DNA of 64,000 nt from Enterococcus florum (GTDB taxonomy: Bacteria > Bacillota > Bacilli > Lactobacillales > Enterococcaceae). A model generated the notes under the pieces. The model was not told the DNA's origin. It saw nothing but the letters and a program-made list of their open reading frames with translations, and did not search any database. The stretch lies in the NCBI RefSeq assembly GCF_004309355.1, contig NZ_BJCC01000008.1:102877-166876 (forward strand), given 5' to 3'. A program made the position numbers and the translations under genes. Position 1 is the first letter of the stretch; the number at the start of each line of letters is the position of its first letter. Positions 8,730-16,171 of the stretch are shown piece after piece.

Positions 8730-8779
8730 GTCATTATCTCCGCGAAGCTAGCCCCGTCCCTTCCCAGCAAATCAACTAA

Positions 8780-9014
8780 CTACATCAAATAAAAGGTATA
8801 CAAGCTAAAGAAAGTCACCGATTCTGAGAATGCATCAACTTGTGTTGCTCGATCTATTAATGCTGGAACCGTCCGCCCCCCGTCTGCCAGTGATACAGCA
8901 AAGGCTGCTTTTTCAGCTGATTCAAAAAGGGGAGATGGCAGGTCGAGATAGTCCACCGACAGCCTATACTGCATCAACTTCAACGAATTCCCCGCAGTAA
9001 AAAGATTAATCGAC
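8780..9014 (-). other. Possible gene remnant upstream of the AraC regulator
   Basis: The minus strand is open through 8780-9175. Its lower half reads like coding sequence, for example MQYRLSVDYLDLPSPLFESA with codon choice similar to neighbours, ending at a TAG at 8780. No ribosome binding site or credible start is visible and the upper half overlaps the promoter region of the next gene. I treat it as a probable fragment of a lost gene, family unrecognised. Confidence 0.25.
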
Positions 9015-9090
9015 CCGACTTTTTCTTGTGCTGGAATGTCGGATATGCAATAGTGGACTGTAGTACACTTTAACTGAGGAGGAAACGTAG

Positions 9091-9945
9091 ATGAATGCTT
9101 TGGAACAGATGACGAAGGCAATCGACTATATTGAAGAGAATCTGGATGGAGAAATCGATGAAAAGGAAATAGCACGCATTGCGTTGTGCTCGTCCTATCA
9201 TTTCAAACGGATGTTTTTATTTCTGATCGGCATGCCTTTGTCAGAGTACATTCGTCGTCGCAGACTGACGTTGGCTGCTCTGGATCTGCAAACTACCGAC
9301 GCCAAAGTCATCGACATCGCCGTCAAGTATGGCTATTCGTCAGCCGATGCCTTTTCGCGGGCGTTTCAAGCAATGCATCAGGTTACTCCTAGCCACGCAA
9401 GAAAAAAAGGCGTCCGTCTCAAGATTCAACCGCACGTTAGCTTCACATTATCATTGAGGGGGGTCTTGGAAATGAAATATCGAATTGTCGAAAAGGAAGC
9501 TTTTTCTGTCGTTGGCATAAAGGAGCGCTTTTCTTATGTCGATAACCTTGGAGCTAGTGTTGGGCAAATGTGGGGCAGTGTCACCGAGGAAATCATGGGG
9601 AAATTACGGTCTCTGGCTCGTGCGGATCCTGGCGGTCTGGTCGGCGCCTACAGCGAGATGTATGAGGACAATACAACGGACTATTATATCGGTGTAATCA
9701 CAACAGAAGAGTGTCCGGAAGGGTTCGTAAAACTGGCGATCGAAGCGCAAACTTGGGCAGTTTTCGAGATCGAAGGCCCCTTGCCTCAAGCCATGAGTGA
9801 TGTCTGGGGACGCATTTTTTCCGAGTTTTTCCCAACCACCGGCTACGAGCATACCCCAGCACCTGAAATCGAATGGTATTCTGCAGGTGATATGAGCAGT
9901 GAGAGGTATGAAAGCGAGATTTGGATTCCTGTTGTAGGAGGATAA
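9091..9945 (+). CDS. AraC-family regulator with GyrI-like effector-binding domain
   Basis: The ATG at 9091 follows GAGGAGG. Residues 1-105 hold the two AraC HTH motifs (AIDYIEENLDGEIDEKEIAR and IAVKYGYSSADAFSRAF), and residues about 125-284 a GyrI-like/SOUL-fold effector domain (MKYRIVEKEAFSVVGIKER to the end). This Rob/MarA-like architecture usually senses small amphipathic compounds or cationic drugs and activates efflux or detoxification genes. It is transcribed alone, so its targets are elsewhere. The 284-residue length fits the family. Confidence 0.92.
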   Translation: MNALEQMTKAIDYIEENLDGEIDEKEIARIALCSSYHFKRMFLFLIGMPLSEYIRRRRLTLAALDLQTTDAKVIDIAVKYGYSSADAFSRAFQAMHQVTPSHARKKGVRLKIQPHVSFTLSLRGVLEMKYRIVEKEAFSVVGIKERFSYVDNLGASVGQMWGSVTEEIMGKLRSLARADPGGLVGAYSEMYEDNTTDYYIGVITTEECPEGFVKLAIEAQTWAVFEIEGPLPQAMSDVWGRIFSEFFPTTGYEHTPAPEIEWYSAGDMSSERYESEIWIPVVGG

Positions 9946-9960
9946 ATATAGTGAAATAAG

Positions 9961-10003
9961 TCGTCGTATCATTACGAGAAAATGATGCGGCGATTTGTTT
10001 TTG
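9961..10003 (+). terminator. Intrinsic terminator of the AraC/GyrI gene
   Basis: CGTCGTATCATT pairs with AATGATGCGGCG (two G-U pairs) and is followed by a T-rich tract near 9994-10003. Confidence 0.65.
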
Positions 10004-10178
10004 TTCGGGGAGATAAGATGTTTGATTTCTGAACATTCTCATGCGGTCGTTACTGTCGAAACTAAGAGAAATCAAGAGTTTTGGTCGCTCTATCAACTAT
10101 CATTATGATAAAATACTTATAAAATTAAAAAGTTTGGGGGGAATTGAATAGTCTTAACTGATTATTTGGTGCAGAGTT

Positions 10179-11160
10179 ATGAAAAATAGAAAAGTGTTAT
10201 GGCAAACGTGTTTATTGGTTATGTTGTGTTTGCCGCTAGCGGGGTTTAAAACTGCTGAAAATGAAGAGACCTCACTGCCTGACAACTCGCAGTCGGAAGT
10301 CAACAGTACGGTCAATACACAGGCTTCATAAGTGGCAAGGCTATCTGAACGAAGATGGCATACAAGCAGAGAGTCACAAAGGCGGAAAGCGGAATTTTAT
10401 CAATCAGTCCATTACGGTCACAAAAGACAATTGGACGATCTGGAAGGATTTCAATTTTAAAAATGGCAACTCCACCAAACACTTGTATGCGAACACTTAT
10501 AAAGTGACGGGATGGTACCGCCATTACAATGGATCAAAATATCTTTCACTGTACGATGACAATGGGAACTGGCAAGGCTATTTGAATGAAGGTGGTGCAA
10601 AAGCTGCTGCTTCCTACGTTTTATTAAATGCACCCTATATCAATCAGAACAGTGCGGGCTTCCCAATGGGTTGTGAGGCGGCTTCTCTCTTGCAAGCCCT
10701 GCAGCAAAAAGGATACGCTCGGTCATACAATTTGAGGAGCTTTATCAAAGAAATGCCGATGTCGCCAAATAATAATCCAAACAATGGTTTCTCTGGCAAG
10801 CCCGATGATATTAAGCCGAATATTTATCATTCAATTTACGCTAAACCATTAGCTCAATGGGGAAACAAATATGGAAATGTCGCTGATATCAGCGGGACTT
10901 CTGTGGATGGATTGAAAAACGAGTTGCGCAAGGGCAATCCTGTTGTCGTTTATGTAACAGGAAATTACGCTAAACCGATTTATGGAAACTATTGGTGGGG
11001 AACGGGAATCGATAATGCTCATATTGTAACTTTGGATGGATTCAACCAATCCAACAACACGTACCATATCTCTGACCCAAATGCGGGCACATACTGGGTA
11101 TCAGCGAGCAGATTTGAAGCAAGCTATAATTTAAGAAAATCTGCCGTTGTAGTGAAATAA
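10179..11160 (+). pseudogene. Secreted C39-like cysteine peptidase, frameshifted after the signal peptide
   Basis: A signal peptide starts at ATG 10179 (MKNRKVLWQTCLLVMLCLPL) but that frame stops at TAA 10329-10331. The mature part continues in another frame from about 10327 (HKWQGYLNEDGIQAE). The latter has a GW-like repeat (WQGYLNE twice) and a C39_2-type peptidase domain with Cys in GCEAASLLQAL, His in NAHIVTLDGF and Asp in DPNAGTYW. The missing sequence in front of the first WQGYLNE repeat suggests a small deletion. As it stands the peptidase has no export signal, so I call it broken; an assembly error is the alternative. Confidence 0.7.
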
Positions 11161-11165
11161 AAAGC

Positions 11166-11200
11166 TAGCAAACCATTGTTTCTTGATGGTTGCTTTTTTG
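11166..11200 (+). terminator. Intrinsic terminator of the C39 peptidase gene
   Basis: AGCAAACCAT pairs with ATGGTTGCT and is followed by six T. Confidence 0.75.
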
Positions 11201-11414
11201 AGTAGCGAAAGTGAAGAAGAAGGATTTAGCAGCAAGAATCTTTTAGACATGAGTATATTAAGTTTAGAGGGATTTTGGGCAGCTGACTAGCAGTTTTCCG
11301 TTAAAATAAGGGTTTCGGAGGTCATTCTATTTTTCAGAGAATATCAAATTTTTAATGCTTTCCTTTTTGTCTGGGTGTATAATCATTGAAATACTTAAAT
11401 AATGGAGGTTTGTT

Positions 11415-11519
11415 TTGAAAATAAATCGATTGTTAAGAAAAGCGGGAGTTGTCGCGGTGTTATTGATCTTAGGATATTTAACAGCCATTTTTGTGTCTCG
11501 GGTGTTACTGCACAGATAA
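11415..11519 (+). CDS. Putative small membrane peptide, 34 residues
   Basis: A TTG at 11415 follows GGAGG with nine bases between. The peptide has a basic N-terminus (KINRLLRKAG) and one membrane segment (VVAVLLILGYLTAIFVSRVL), then a short basic end. Small single-span peptides like this are common in Firmicutes and often missed. It is supported only by the ribosome binding site and composition. Confidence 0.4.
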   Translation: MKINRLLRKAGVVAVLLILGYLTAIFVSRVLLHR

Positions 11520-11597
11520 GAGGCTGAAATTTGATCCTGATTTTCTAAGGCTTATCCTTATTTTAGAAGTTGAAAATGCTCTTGATTAAAGGGGATT

Positions 11598-11676
11598 AAG
11601 GATAGATGGACAAGTTCAATGACGTTCTTGCGAGAATTTCAAGATAGTTGTCCGTCTAGTTTGGTGTGTCCTTTTT
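11598..11676 (+). other. Long stem-loop ending in a T run
   Basis: TAGATGGACAA (11603-11613) pairs with TTGTCCGTCTA (11648-11658), with an outer AAGGA/TCCTT pairing and an inner TTCTTGCGAGAA hairpin, followed by TTTTTT (about 11671-11676). It may be the terminator of the small peptide transcript or the 3' end of a small RNA. The rest of 11677-11873 holds nothing I recognise. Confidence 0.4.
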
Positions 11677-11873
11677 TGTTTCAAATTATTGGAAAAGGAG
11701 CCGAGTCAAAGGTCATTAGCTAATAAGAATATAAAAGATTTTGAATTCAAATCAATACTACATATTGTATTTGTTATTGAAATAGGCTATTAAAACCACT
11801 AAATACAGGCTTTACATTACAAGGATTTAGAGGTAAGATTATCAAGGATTTCATAGACTTATTAAATGAAAGG

Positions 11874-12581
11874 ATGGACGAGACGATGTTGCTGATAGCT
11901 GGAACGATCGGAGCGGGCAAGACGGCCTTGACCAATAAGCTGTCTTTGGAAATGAATTCGAGACCGTTTTATGAAAATGTGGATGACAATGAAGTGCTGC
12001 CGCTGTTTTACTCGAATCCGGAGAAATATACTTTTTTGCTTCAGGTTTTCTTTTTGAATAAACGTTTTCTAGCGATGAAAGATGCGTTGAAACAAAAGGA
12101 CAATGTTCTGGATCGCTCAATCTATGAAGACAGTCTGCTGTTTCACTTGAATGCCGATCTGGGGCGGGTGACTCAGGACGAGGTGCAGCAGTACGACAAC
12201 CTGCTGGATACGATGCTGAAGGAACTGGAAAGTGTAGCTCCGCTGAAAAGACCGGATCTGCTAGTCCACATCAAGGTCTCCTTTGAGGTGATGCTAGAGC
12301 GGATCGAAAAGCGCGGCCGCGACTACGAGCAGGTGGCAACGAATCCGGATCTTCAAGACTATTATCGGATGGTGACGCAGCGCTATGATCAGTGGTATGA
12401 CAGCTTTGATTTGTGTCCGAAGATTCAGATTGATGGCGATCGTTATGATTTTGTCGCCGACCCGCAGGCAGCCGAAACGGTATTGGGTCAAATCAAAGCA
12501 AAAACGCAGGAGCTGAACCAAATGGAAATTCAACGTCCCAGCTACTGTACTGCTCGAAAGATCGAAAAAGGGATTTTTTGA
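11874..12581 (+). CDS. Deoxynucleoside kinase (dNK/dGK-dAK family)
   Basis: The frame opens at ATG 11874 with a second possible ATG at 11886 (MLLIAGTIGAGKT); neither has an ideal ribosome binding site. The product has P-loop GTIGAGKTALT, the substrate-site motif YENVDDNEVLPLFY, the DRS motif LDRSIYEDSLLF and the lid Arg-rich segment IEKRGRDYE. These match the lactobacillary deoxyadenosine/deoxyguanosine kinases, which phosphorylate salvaged deoxynucleosides in the cytoplasm. It is apparently monocistronic. Family assignment is firm; substrate preference is not determined. Confidence 0.92.
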   Translation: MDETMLLIAGTIGAGKTALTNKLSLEMNSRPFYENVDDNEVLPLFYSNPEKYTFLLQVFFLNKRFLAMKDALKQKDNVLDRSIYEDSLLFHLNADLGRVTQDEVQQYDNLLDTMLKELESVAPLKRPDLLVHIKVSFEVMLERIEKRGRDYEQVATNPDLQDYYRMVTQRYDQWYDSFDLCPKIQIDGDRYDFVADPQAAETVLGQIKAKTQELNQMEIQRPSYCTARKIEKGIF

Positions 12582-12732
12582 TCGTTTTCTTTTTTCACTA
12601 TAAAAGAATAGTATCGTTCAGGTCATCGATTTGGCCAGTTAATTACAGCAAATCTTCAGCCAAACTCTTGTGGAAGTATATCGTGTTGGTGTCGGTTTCA
12701 TGTTATACTAAATTCAACGAATTCAAGAAAAT

Positions 12733-12871
12733 AGGAGTGAAGCTGAGATGAGGTTAATGATTGAAAATACTTCGTACAAAGTCTTTTAGGGCAAATTTGT
12801 ACGAAGGCAAACGATTTTTTGCCCGTTAGACTTTGTCTTTTACCATTTTAAAAGACAAAGGAGAAAGAAAC
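12733..12871 (+). promoter_or_regulatory. Leader with translated peptide and competing stems (translational attenuator)
   Basis: Four segments can pair in exclusive ways. A:B is CTTCGTACAAA (12770-12780) with TTTGTACGAAG (12796-12806). C:D is CTTTGTCTTTTA (12831-12842) with TAAAAGACAAAG (12849-12860), a perfect 12-bp stem that takes up the first half of the downstream Shine-Dalgarno AAAGGAG (12857-12863). A:C is ACAAAGTCT (12776-12784) with AGACTTTGT (12828-12836), reinforced by GGGC/GCCC (12789-12792/12821-12824), and would free the Shine-Dalgarno. Segment A lies inside the leader ORF, so ribosome position would decide the fold. The layout resembles erm-type attenuation; the inducer is unknown. 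Confidence 0.65.
12748..12789 (+). CDS. Leader peptide MRLMIENTSYKVF
   Basis: AGGAG at 12733-12737 precedes ATG 12748; the 13-codon ORF ends at TAG 12787-12789. Its last codons (Thr-Ser-Tyr-Lys-Val-Phe) form the 5' arm of two competing stems. It has no run of a single amino acid codon, so control by drug- or ligand-induced stalling is more likely than amino-acid starvation. Confidence 0.55.
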   Translation: MRLMIENTSYKVF

Positions 12872-13354
12872 ATGACGTATGAAATGGACCTGTCCGCATT
12901 TGCTGAGACATTCTCGGAAAAGCCGTTAGTGATCGGCGGTTTGGCGATGGACTATTATGGTATTCGGCCTCGGGGAAAAGATATCGATCTGATTGTGACT
13001 GGCGAGGATTTTGCTCGGATTTCGGAGCAGCATCCTGGCAGACAAAGAGACAAATGGGGCGATTTGATTTTGACACTAGGGGAATATGAAATTTTACGCA
13101 GTATTTTTCGGTTTGATTATGCCTTCTTTTCAGAGGGGGCGATCGAACGGGAATACTGCAAAATCATCTCTTTGGAAAAACTATTTTTCATGAAGGTTTT
13201 GGCCTATGAAAATCAGCCAGAGGTAGAAAAGCATACACAGGATTATCAATTAATGCTGACCCATTTTTTTGAAAACTTCCAAAATAGGGAGTATGTGGAG
13301 ACAATGAATCAGCATATTGAAGATTATCTGAATGCGCCAGATGGAACGATCTAA
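12872..13354 (+). CDS. Nucleotidyltransferase-fold protein
   Basis: The ATG at 12872 has AAAGGAG eight bases upstream. The 160-residue protein opens with a nucleotidyltransferase core: VIGGLAMDYYGIR, then GKDIDLIV (the DxD pair) near residue 35, and a possible third acidic residue in FRFDYAFF near residue 83. Similar folds occur in lincosamide/aminoglycoside nucleotidyltransferases and in AbiEii/MNT-type toxins. No antitoxin partner is adjacent. The elaborate attenuator upstream hints at induction by a translation inhibitor, but resistance is not shown by the sequence. Confidence 0.65.
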   Translation: MTYEMDLSAFAETFSEKPLVIGGLAMDYYGIRPRGKDIDLIVTGEDFARISEQHPGRQRDKWGDLILTLGEYEILRSIFRFDYAFFSEGAIEREYCKIISLEKLFFMKVLAYENQPEVEKHTQDYQLMLTHFFENFQNREYVETMNQHIEDYLNAPDGTI

Positions 13355-13362
13355 AGGTGCGG

Positions 13363-13403
13363 CCCGAACAACATCTCTTGCTTGATGTTGTTCGGGTCTT
13401 TTT
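13363..13403 (+). terminator. Strong intrinsic terminator of the nucleotidyltransferase gene
   Basis: CCCGAACAACATC (13363-13375) pairs perfectly with GATGTTGTTCGGG (13384-13396), followed by TCTTTTT. Confidence 0.9.
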
Positions 13404-13460
13404 GTGTAGTTGTTTTGAAGAGGCGATTGCTTCATAATAGAAGTTAACGAGGAGGGTGCT

Positions 13461-13937
13461 ATGTTTCATTTGATGTTGATACTTCTGCCATTGCTTTTTT
13501 TGGTCATGATTTTATCGATCCTCTTATTTGGAGCGACCATGCTTTTGATCAGTTTATTTGGTGGGGCTGCGACGGTACTGTGGATCAAAAATCGAACTGC
13601 AAAAAGGCTGCTCTTCATCGGCTTTGCGATCGTGTCGTTAATCGGTGGAATGTGCTTGTTTCCCTTTGTAGGGATCTACGCGAATCTAACGATGCCGCTT
13701 TTTCGGACTATCACTGGCATCTTGCTCAGCCTGATCGTCTTTTTGGCGATGGGTGGAATTAAGATTTCGATGACAGTTCAGAACAAAACGGGAAGAACAT
13801 TCTTGTGTATTTTGTATGCTCTAGCCGGGGGGGGGGGGAGCAGCTTTATTGGCGATTTTTTTCTATTTGCGGAAATAGGAAGCTGGAAAGATTCAATGGG
13901 CCATCTTGATTGCCAGCAGTTGCTTCAGCAGGTTTAG
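13461..13937 (+). CDS. Small polytopic membrane protein with a G12 tract that shifts its frame
   Basis: The ATG at 13461 follows GAGGAGGG. Four hydrophobic segments fill residues 1-125. At 13827-13838 a run of twelve G encodes Gly residues. With twelve G the frame runs on as SSFIGDFFLFAEIG to 13937 and overlaps the convergent gene. With eleven G it would read GGGGAALLAIFFYLRK and stop at 13878, a natural fourth membrane segment with a basic end. I infer the eleven-G frame is the functional one and the present state is a frameshifted variant. The family is unknown. Confidence 0.6.
   Translation: MFHLMLILLPLLFLVMILSILLFGATMLLISLFGGAATVLWIKNRTAKRLLFIGFAIVSLIGGMCLFPFVGIYANLTMPLFRTITGILLSLIVFLAMGGIKISMTVQNKTGRTFLCILYALAGGGGSSFIGDFFLFAEIGSWKDSMGHLDCQQLLQQV
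13827..13838 (+). repeat. Homopolymer of twelve G inside a coding region
   Basis: Twelve consecutive G within the membrane-protein gene. Such runs are rare in low-GC Firmicutes and are prone to slipped-strand length change. The three possible frames differ in the C-terminus of the protein. Confidence 0.9.
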
Positions 13938-14318
13938 GTCCTTAGCTGTTCGTAGCTCTAAATAACAAGAGCGACCTTCCATGTAGGCTGTAGAGGAGAG
14001 AATTCGCTCGATGATTTCCTCAGGTAGATCGGACGTCTGTGCTGCTGCGACAGCTTTTTTTCCAAGCACAAAGGTGTTTCGGATAAATCCGTCCATCGGT
14101 ATCAGATAAAACAGAGTTCTTTTTTTGCACTTTATAGTGTAGCTCCAGCCAGCTTTTTTACTGTAGAATTTCCATTCCCCAGTAACCTTGTCCGGTGAAC
14201 AGACCTTTTGAGTGTGTTCAAATGCTTCTTGCCAAAGGGTATAGCTTTTGCCCAAGGCCTGCTTCAACGCTGCTTCGTCAGGCTGGATTTCTTTTTTCTT
14301 AAAAAAACTGGTTGTCAT
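13893..14318 (-). CDS. DUF3788-family protein
   Basis: A 141-residue protein from ATG 14318 with GGAGG upstream (AAGGAGG on the coding strand). The central region GEWKFYSKKAGWSYTIKCKK, then FVLGKKAV and AYMEGRSCYLELR follow the DUF3788 pattern. The family has no established activity. It is convergent with the membrane protein, whose present frame overlaps its 3' end by 45 bases. Confidence 0.85.
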   Translation of the reverse strand: MTTSFFKKKEIQPDEAALKQALGKSYTLWQEAFEHTQKVCSPDKVTGEWKFYSKKAGWSYTIKCKKRTLFYLIPMDGFIRNTFVLGKKAVAAAQTSDLPEEIIERILSSTAYMEGRSCYLELRTAKDLNLLKQLLAIKMAH

Positions 14319-14424
14319 TTGATTACCTCCTTTTCTTACTATTGTAGCAGATCAATATGACAGCTGATGACAAGTTTCTTTTTTGGTTAATGACAGGATA
14401 GAGTCGATTCGGAGGGATTGTCCT

Positions 14425-15324
14425 ATGCACATTCAGCGGTTGTTTAAGCTGACGATGTATTTATTGAATAAAAGGGCTGTGAAGGCTCAGGAGCTGGCGG
14501 ATTATTTTGAGGTTTCCGTGCGTACTATTTTTCGTGATTTGGATGTTCTCAGCAACGCAGGGATCCCTATTTATACGGTACAAGGAACAGGTGGCGGGAT
14601 ATTTATTGATCCGGACTTTGTTTTGAGCAAAGCGACACTGACGAAAGAGGAGCAGACTCGGCTTGTGGCTGCCCTGCAAAGCTGGACGGTAGCGGACCGG
14701 CAGGAGACGACTTTTTTGCTGGATAAATTAAGAGGATTGTTTCAAACAGACGGATCGGAGCTGATCGAGATCGATTTTTCTCGCTGGGGCCATTCGGATA
14801 AAGCAACCTACGATGCGGTCATGACGGCGATTACTCAGCATCGAAACCTAGCGTTTTCTTACATTGATTTGTACCAAGCGGAAAGTACACGCACTGTTTG
14901 TCCGCTCAAACTGTTGTATCAAGAGAGAGCTTGGTATTTGAAGGCTTACGAGGAATCAAAAGGCCATCGTATATTTAAACTGAATCGGATTAACGATGTG
15001 GTGATCTTAGAGGATTCCTTTTCTCGTTCCACTGTTCCTCTGGAGCAAACCTTTAAACAAGAGCCGCAAAAATTTGATTGTATTTCTTTGGAAGTATGTT
15101 GCACAGCAAAGGTTGCGGATCGTCTGTACGATGAATTTCCTTCGAAGTCAATTGTGAGGCAAGGGGGGAGCTATTTACTGAAGATAGAGGTCCCGCAAAC
15201 GCCATGGCTGGAAAGTTTTCTTTTGTCTTTAGGAACGGAGGCAGAGGTGATCCGTCCGTTGGAGCTGCGGAATCAGTTAGCCAAGACGGCTGAGGAATTG
15301 TATCAGAAGTATAGAACTACTTAA
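14425..15324 (+). CDS. WYL-domain transcriptional regulator (HTH_11 plus WYL)
   Basis: I choose ATG 14425 (MHIQRLFKLTMYLL) because GGAGGG lies at 14411-14416; the longer frame from 14383 is less supported. The N-terminal HTH_11 (VKAQELADYFEVSVRTIFRDLDVLS) is followed by a WYL domain (residues about 130-210, with the YQERAWYLKAY core) and a WCX-like C-terminal part. YafY-type WYL regulators sense ligands or nucleic acids and typically control neighbouring genes. The neighbours here are broken genes, so its original target may have been lost. The product has 299 residues, typical of the family. Confidence 0.9.
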   Translation: MHIQRLFKLTMYLLNKRAVKAQELADYFEVSVRTIFRDLDVLSNAGIPIYTVQGTGGGIFIDPDFVLSKATLTKEEQTRLVAALQSWTVADRQETTFLLDKLRGLFQTDGSELIEIDFSRWGHSDKATYDAVMTAITQHRNLAFSYIDLYQAESTRTVCPLKLLYQERAWYLKAYEESKGHRIFKLNRINDVVILEDSFSRSTVPLEQTFKQEPQKFDCISLEVCCTAKVADRLYDEFPSKSIVRQGGSYLLKIEVPQTPWLESFLLSLGTEAEVIRPLELRNQLAKTAEELYQKYRTT

Positions 15325-15375
15325 TAGATGATCAGAGCAAAAAAAGATAGCGATGTGAACGGTGGGTTCCTGTAG

Positions 15376-15394
15376 TGACCCGAAAAAGTTAGAC
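15376..15394 (+). mobile_element. Solo IS-end-like sequence
   Basis: TGACCCGAAAAAGTTAGAC matches the IS end at the right edge of the window (CGACCCCCAAAAGTTAGAC, 63953-63971) at 16 of 19 positions. No transposase is present, so it may be the scar of a deleted or excised IS3-like element just in front of the broken ABC gene. Confidence 0.4.
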
Positions 15395-15411
15395 TTTTTA
15401 GGAGTGGAGAG

Positions 15412-15885
15412 GTGTTAAGCGGTGTTTCAGTGGACATCCAGAAAGGAGAATTCGTGTCAGTCATGAGCCCTTCCGGTTCAGAAAAGTTGACCCTGCTGTA
15501 TGTATTGAACAGGATGGACACGATCGATCAGGGCAATGTCCAATTTATGGAACAGGAGTTGACGGCCTGTAAAGAAACCGAACTGGCGGATTTGCGTCGT
15601 CCGCACATGGGCTTTGTGTTTCAGTAGCCGATCTTTCTCAAAATTTTGACGATTCTGGGCTATATTATTTTACCAGTGATACGGAGACAACCGCAAAAAG
15701 TCTCTGAACTGACGGCACAAGCACAGGAGCTGCTGAAAAAAACCGGCATCGAGGATCTTGCGATGTGCATGGTGACACACGATGCCAAGGTGGCCGTTCA
15801 AAGTGAACGGACATTGTTTATGAAGGACGGCGAAATCGTGGATGAGCTGAAGCTTGCCAAGTTTGTTGGAAACGATAGCGATTAA
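15412..15885 (+). pseudogene. ABC transporter ATP-binding protein remnant (LolD/MacB-like)
   Basis: Two frames carry pieces of one NBD. The first (15412-15627) has a damaged Walker A, SPSGSEKLTLL in place of GPSGSGKSTLL, runs to the Q-loop MGFVFQ and stops at TAG. The second (15646-15885) continues with the helical segment and jumps straight to the H-loop MVTHDAKVA, lacking the LSGGQ signature and Walker B. The start codon region is also lost. It is clearly non-functional. Such NBDs normally pair with a FtsX-like permease, which is absent here. Confidence 0.85.
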
Positions 15886-16023
15886 CGGATCGCACAGGTG
15901 AATGAGAAGATGTTGTTGAGGATTTTAATATTTGGTTAAAAGGCTGTTATCCATTTTACCAGTGGCGCTGAGCGTTATTGGTGAATGGGACGAGCCTTTT
16001 TCTCATAAATTTTTCAAATAGAG

Positions 16024-16098
16024 CACAAAGGCTCACCGGAAGAGCTGGACACGACGGGGCAATACATTGCAGTCGATGGTGGATGGTTGACGATTTGA
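16024..16098 (+). pseudogene. C-terminal scrap of a short-chain dehydrogenase
   Basis: The 24 codons ending at TGA 16096-16098 read SPEELDTTGQYIAVDGGWLT, which matches the end of SDR-family reductases (TGQxIxVDGGW). Nothing upstream continues it. It is gene debris together with the ABC remnant. Confidence 0.6.
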
Positions 16099-16134
16099 TT
16101 TCCGAGAGCTGGCAGTGAGAAGAAAGAGCAAGAG

Positions 16135-16170
16135 AAACCGACCTTCAGCGATACGTTTGAAGGTCGGTTT
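16135..16170 (-). terminator. Hairpin terminator of the LicR-type gene
   Basis: AAACCGACCTTCA (16135-16147) pairs with TGAAGGTCGGTTT (16158-16170), immediately beyond the stop of the minus-strand regulator gene at 16172. Confidence 0.7.
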
Positions 16171-16171
16171 C

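Noticed and set aside
8780..9175. Minus-strand frame as a full gene
   Set aside because: Part of it looks coding, but it lacks a start and overlaps the next gene's promoter, so it is listed only as a possible remnant.
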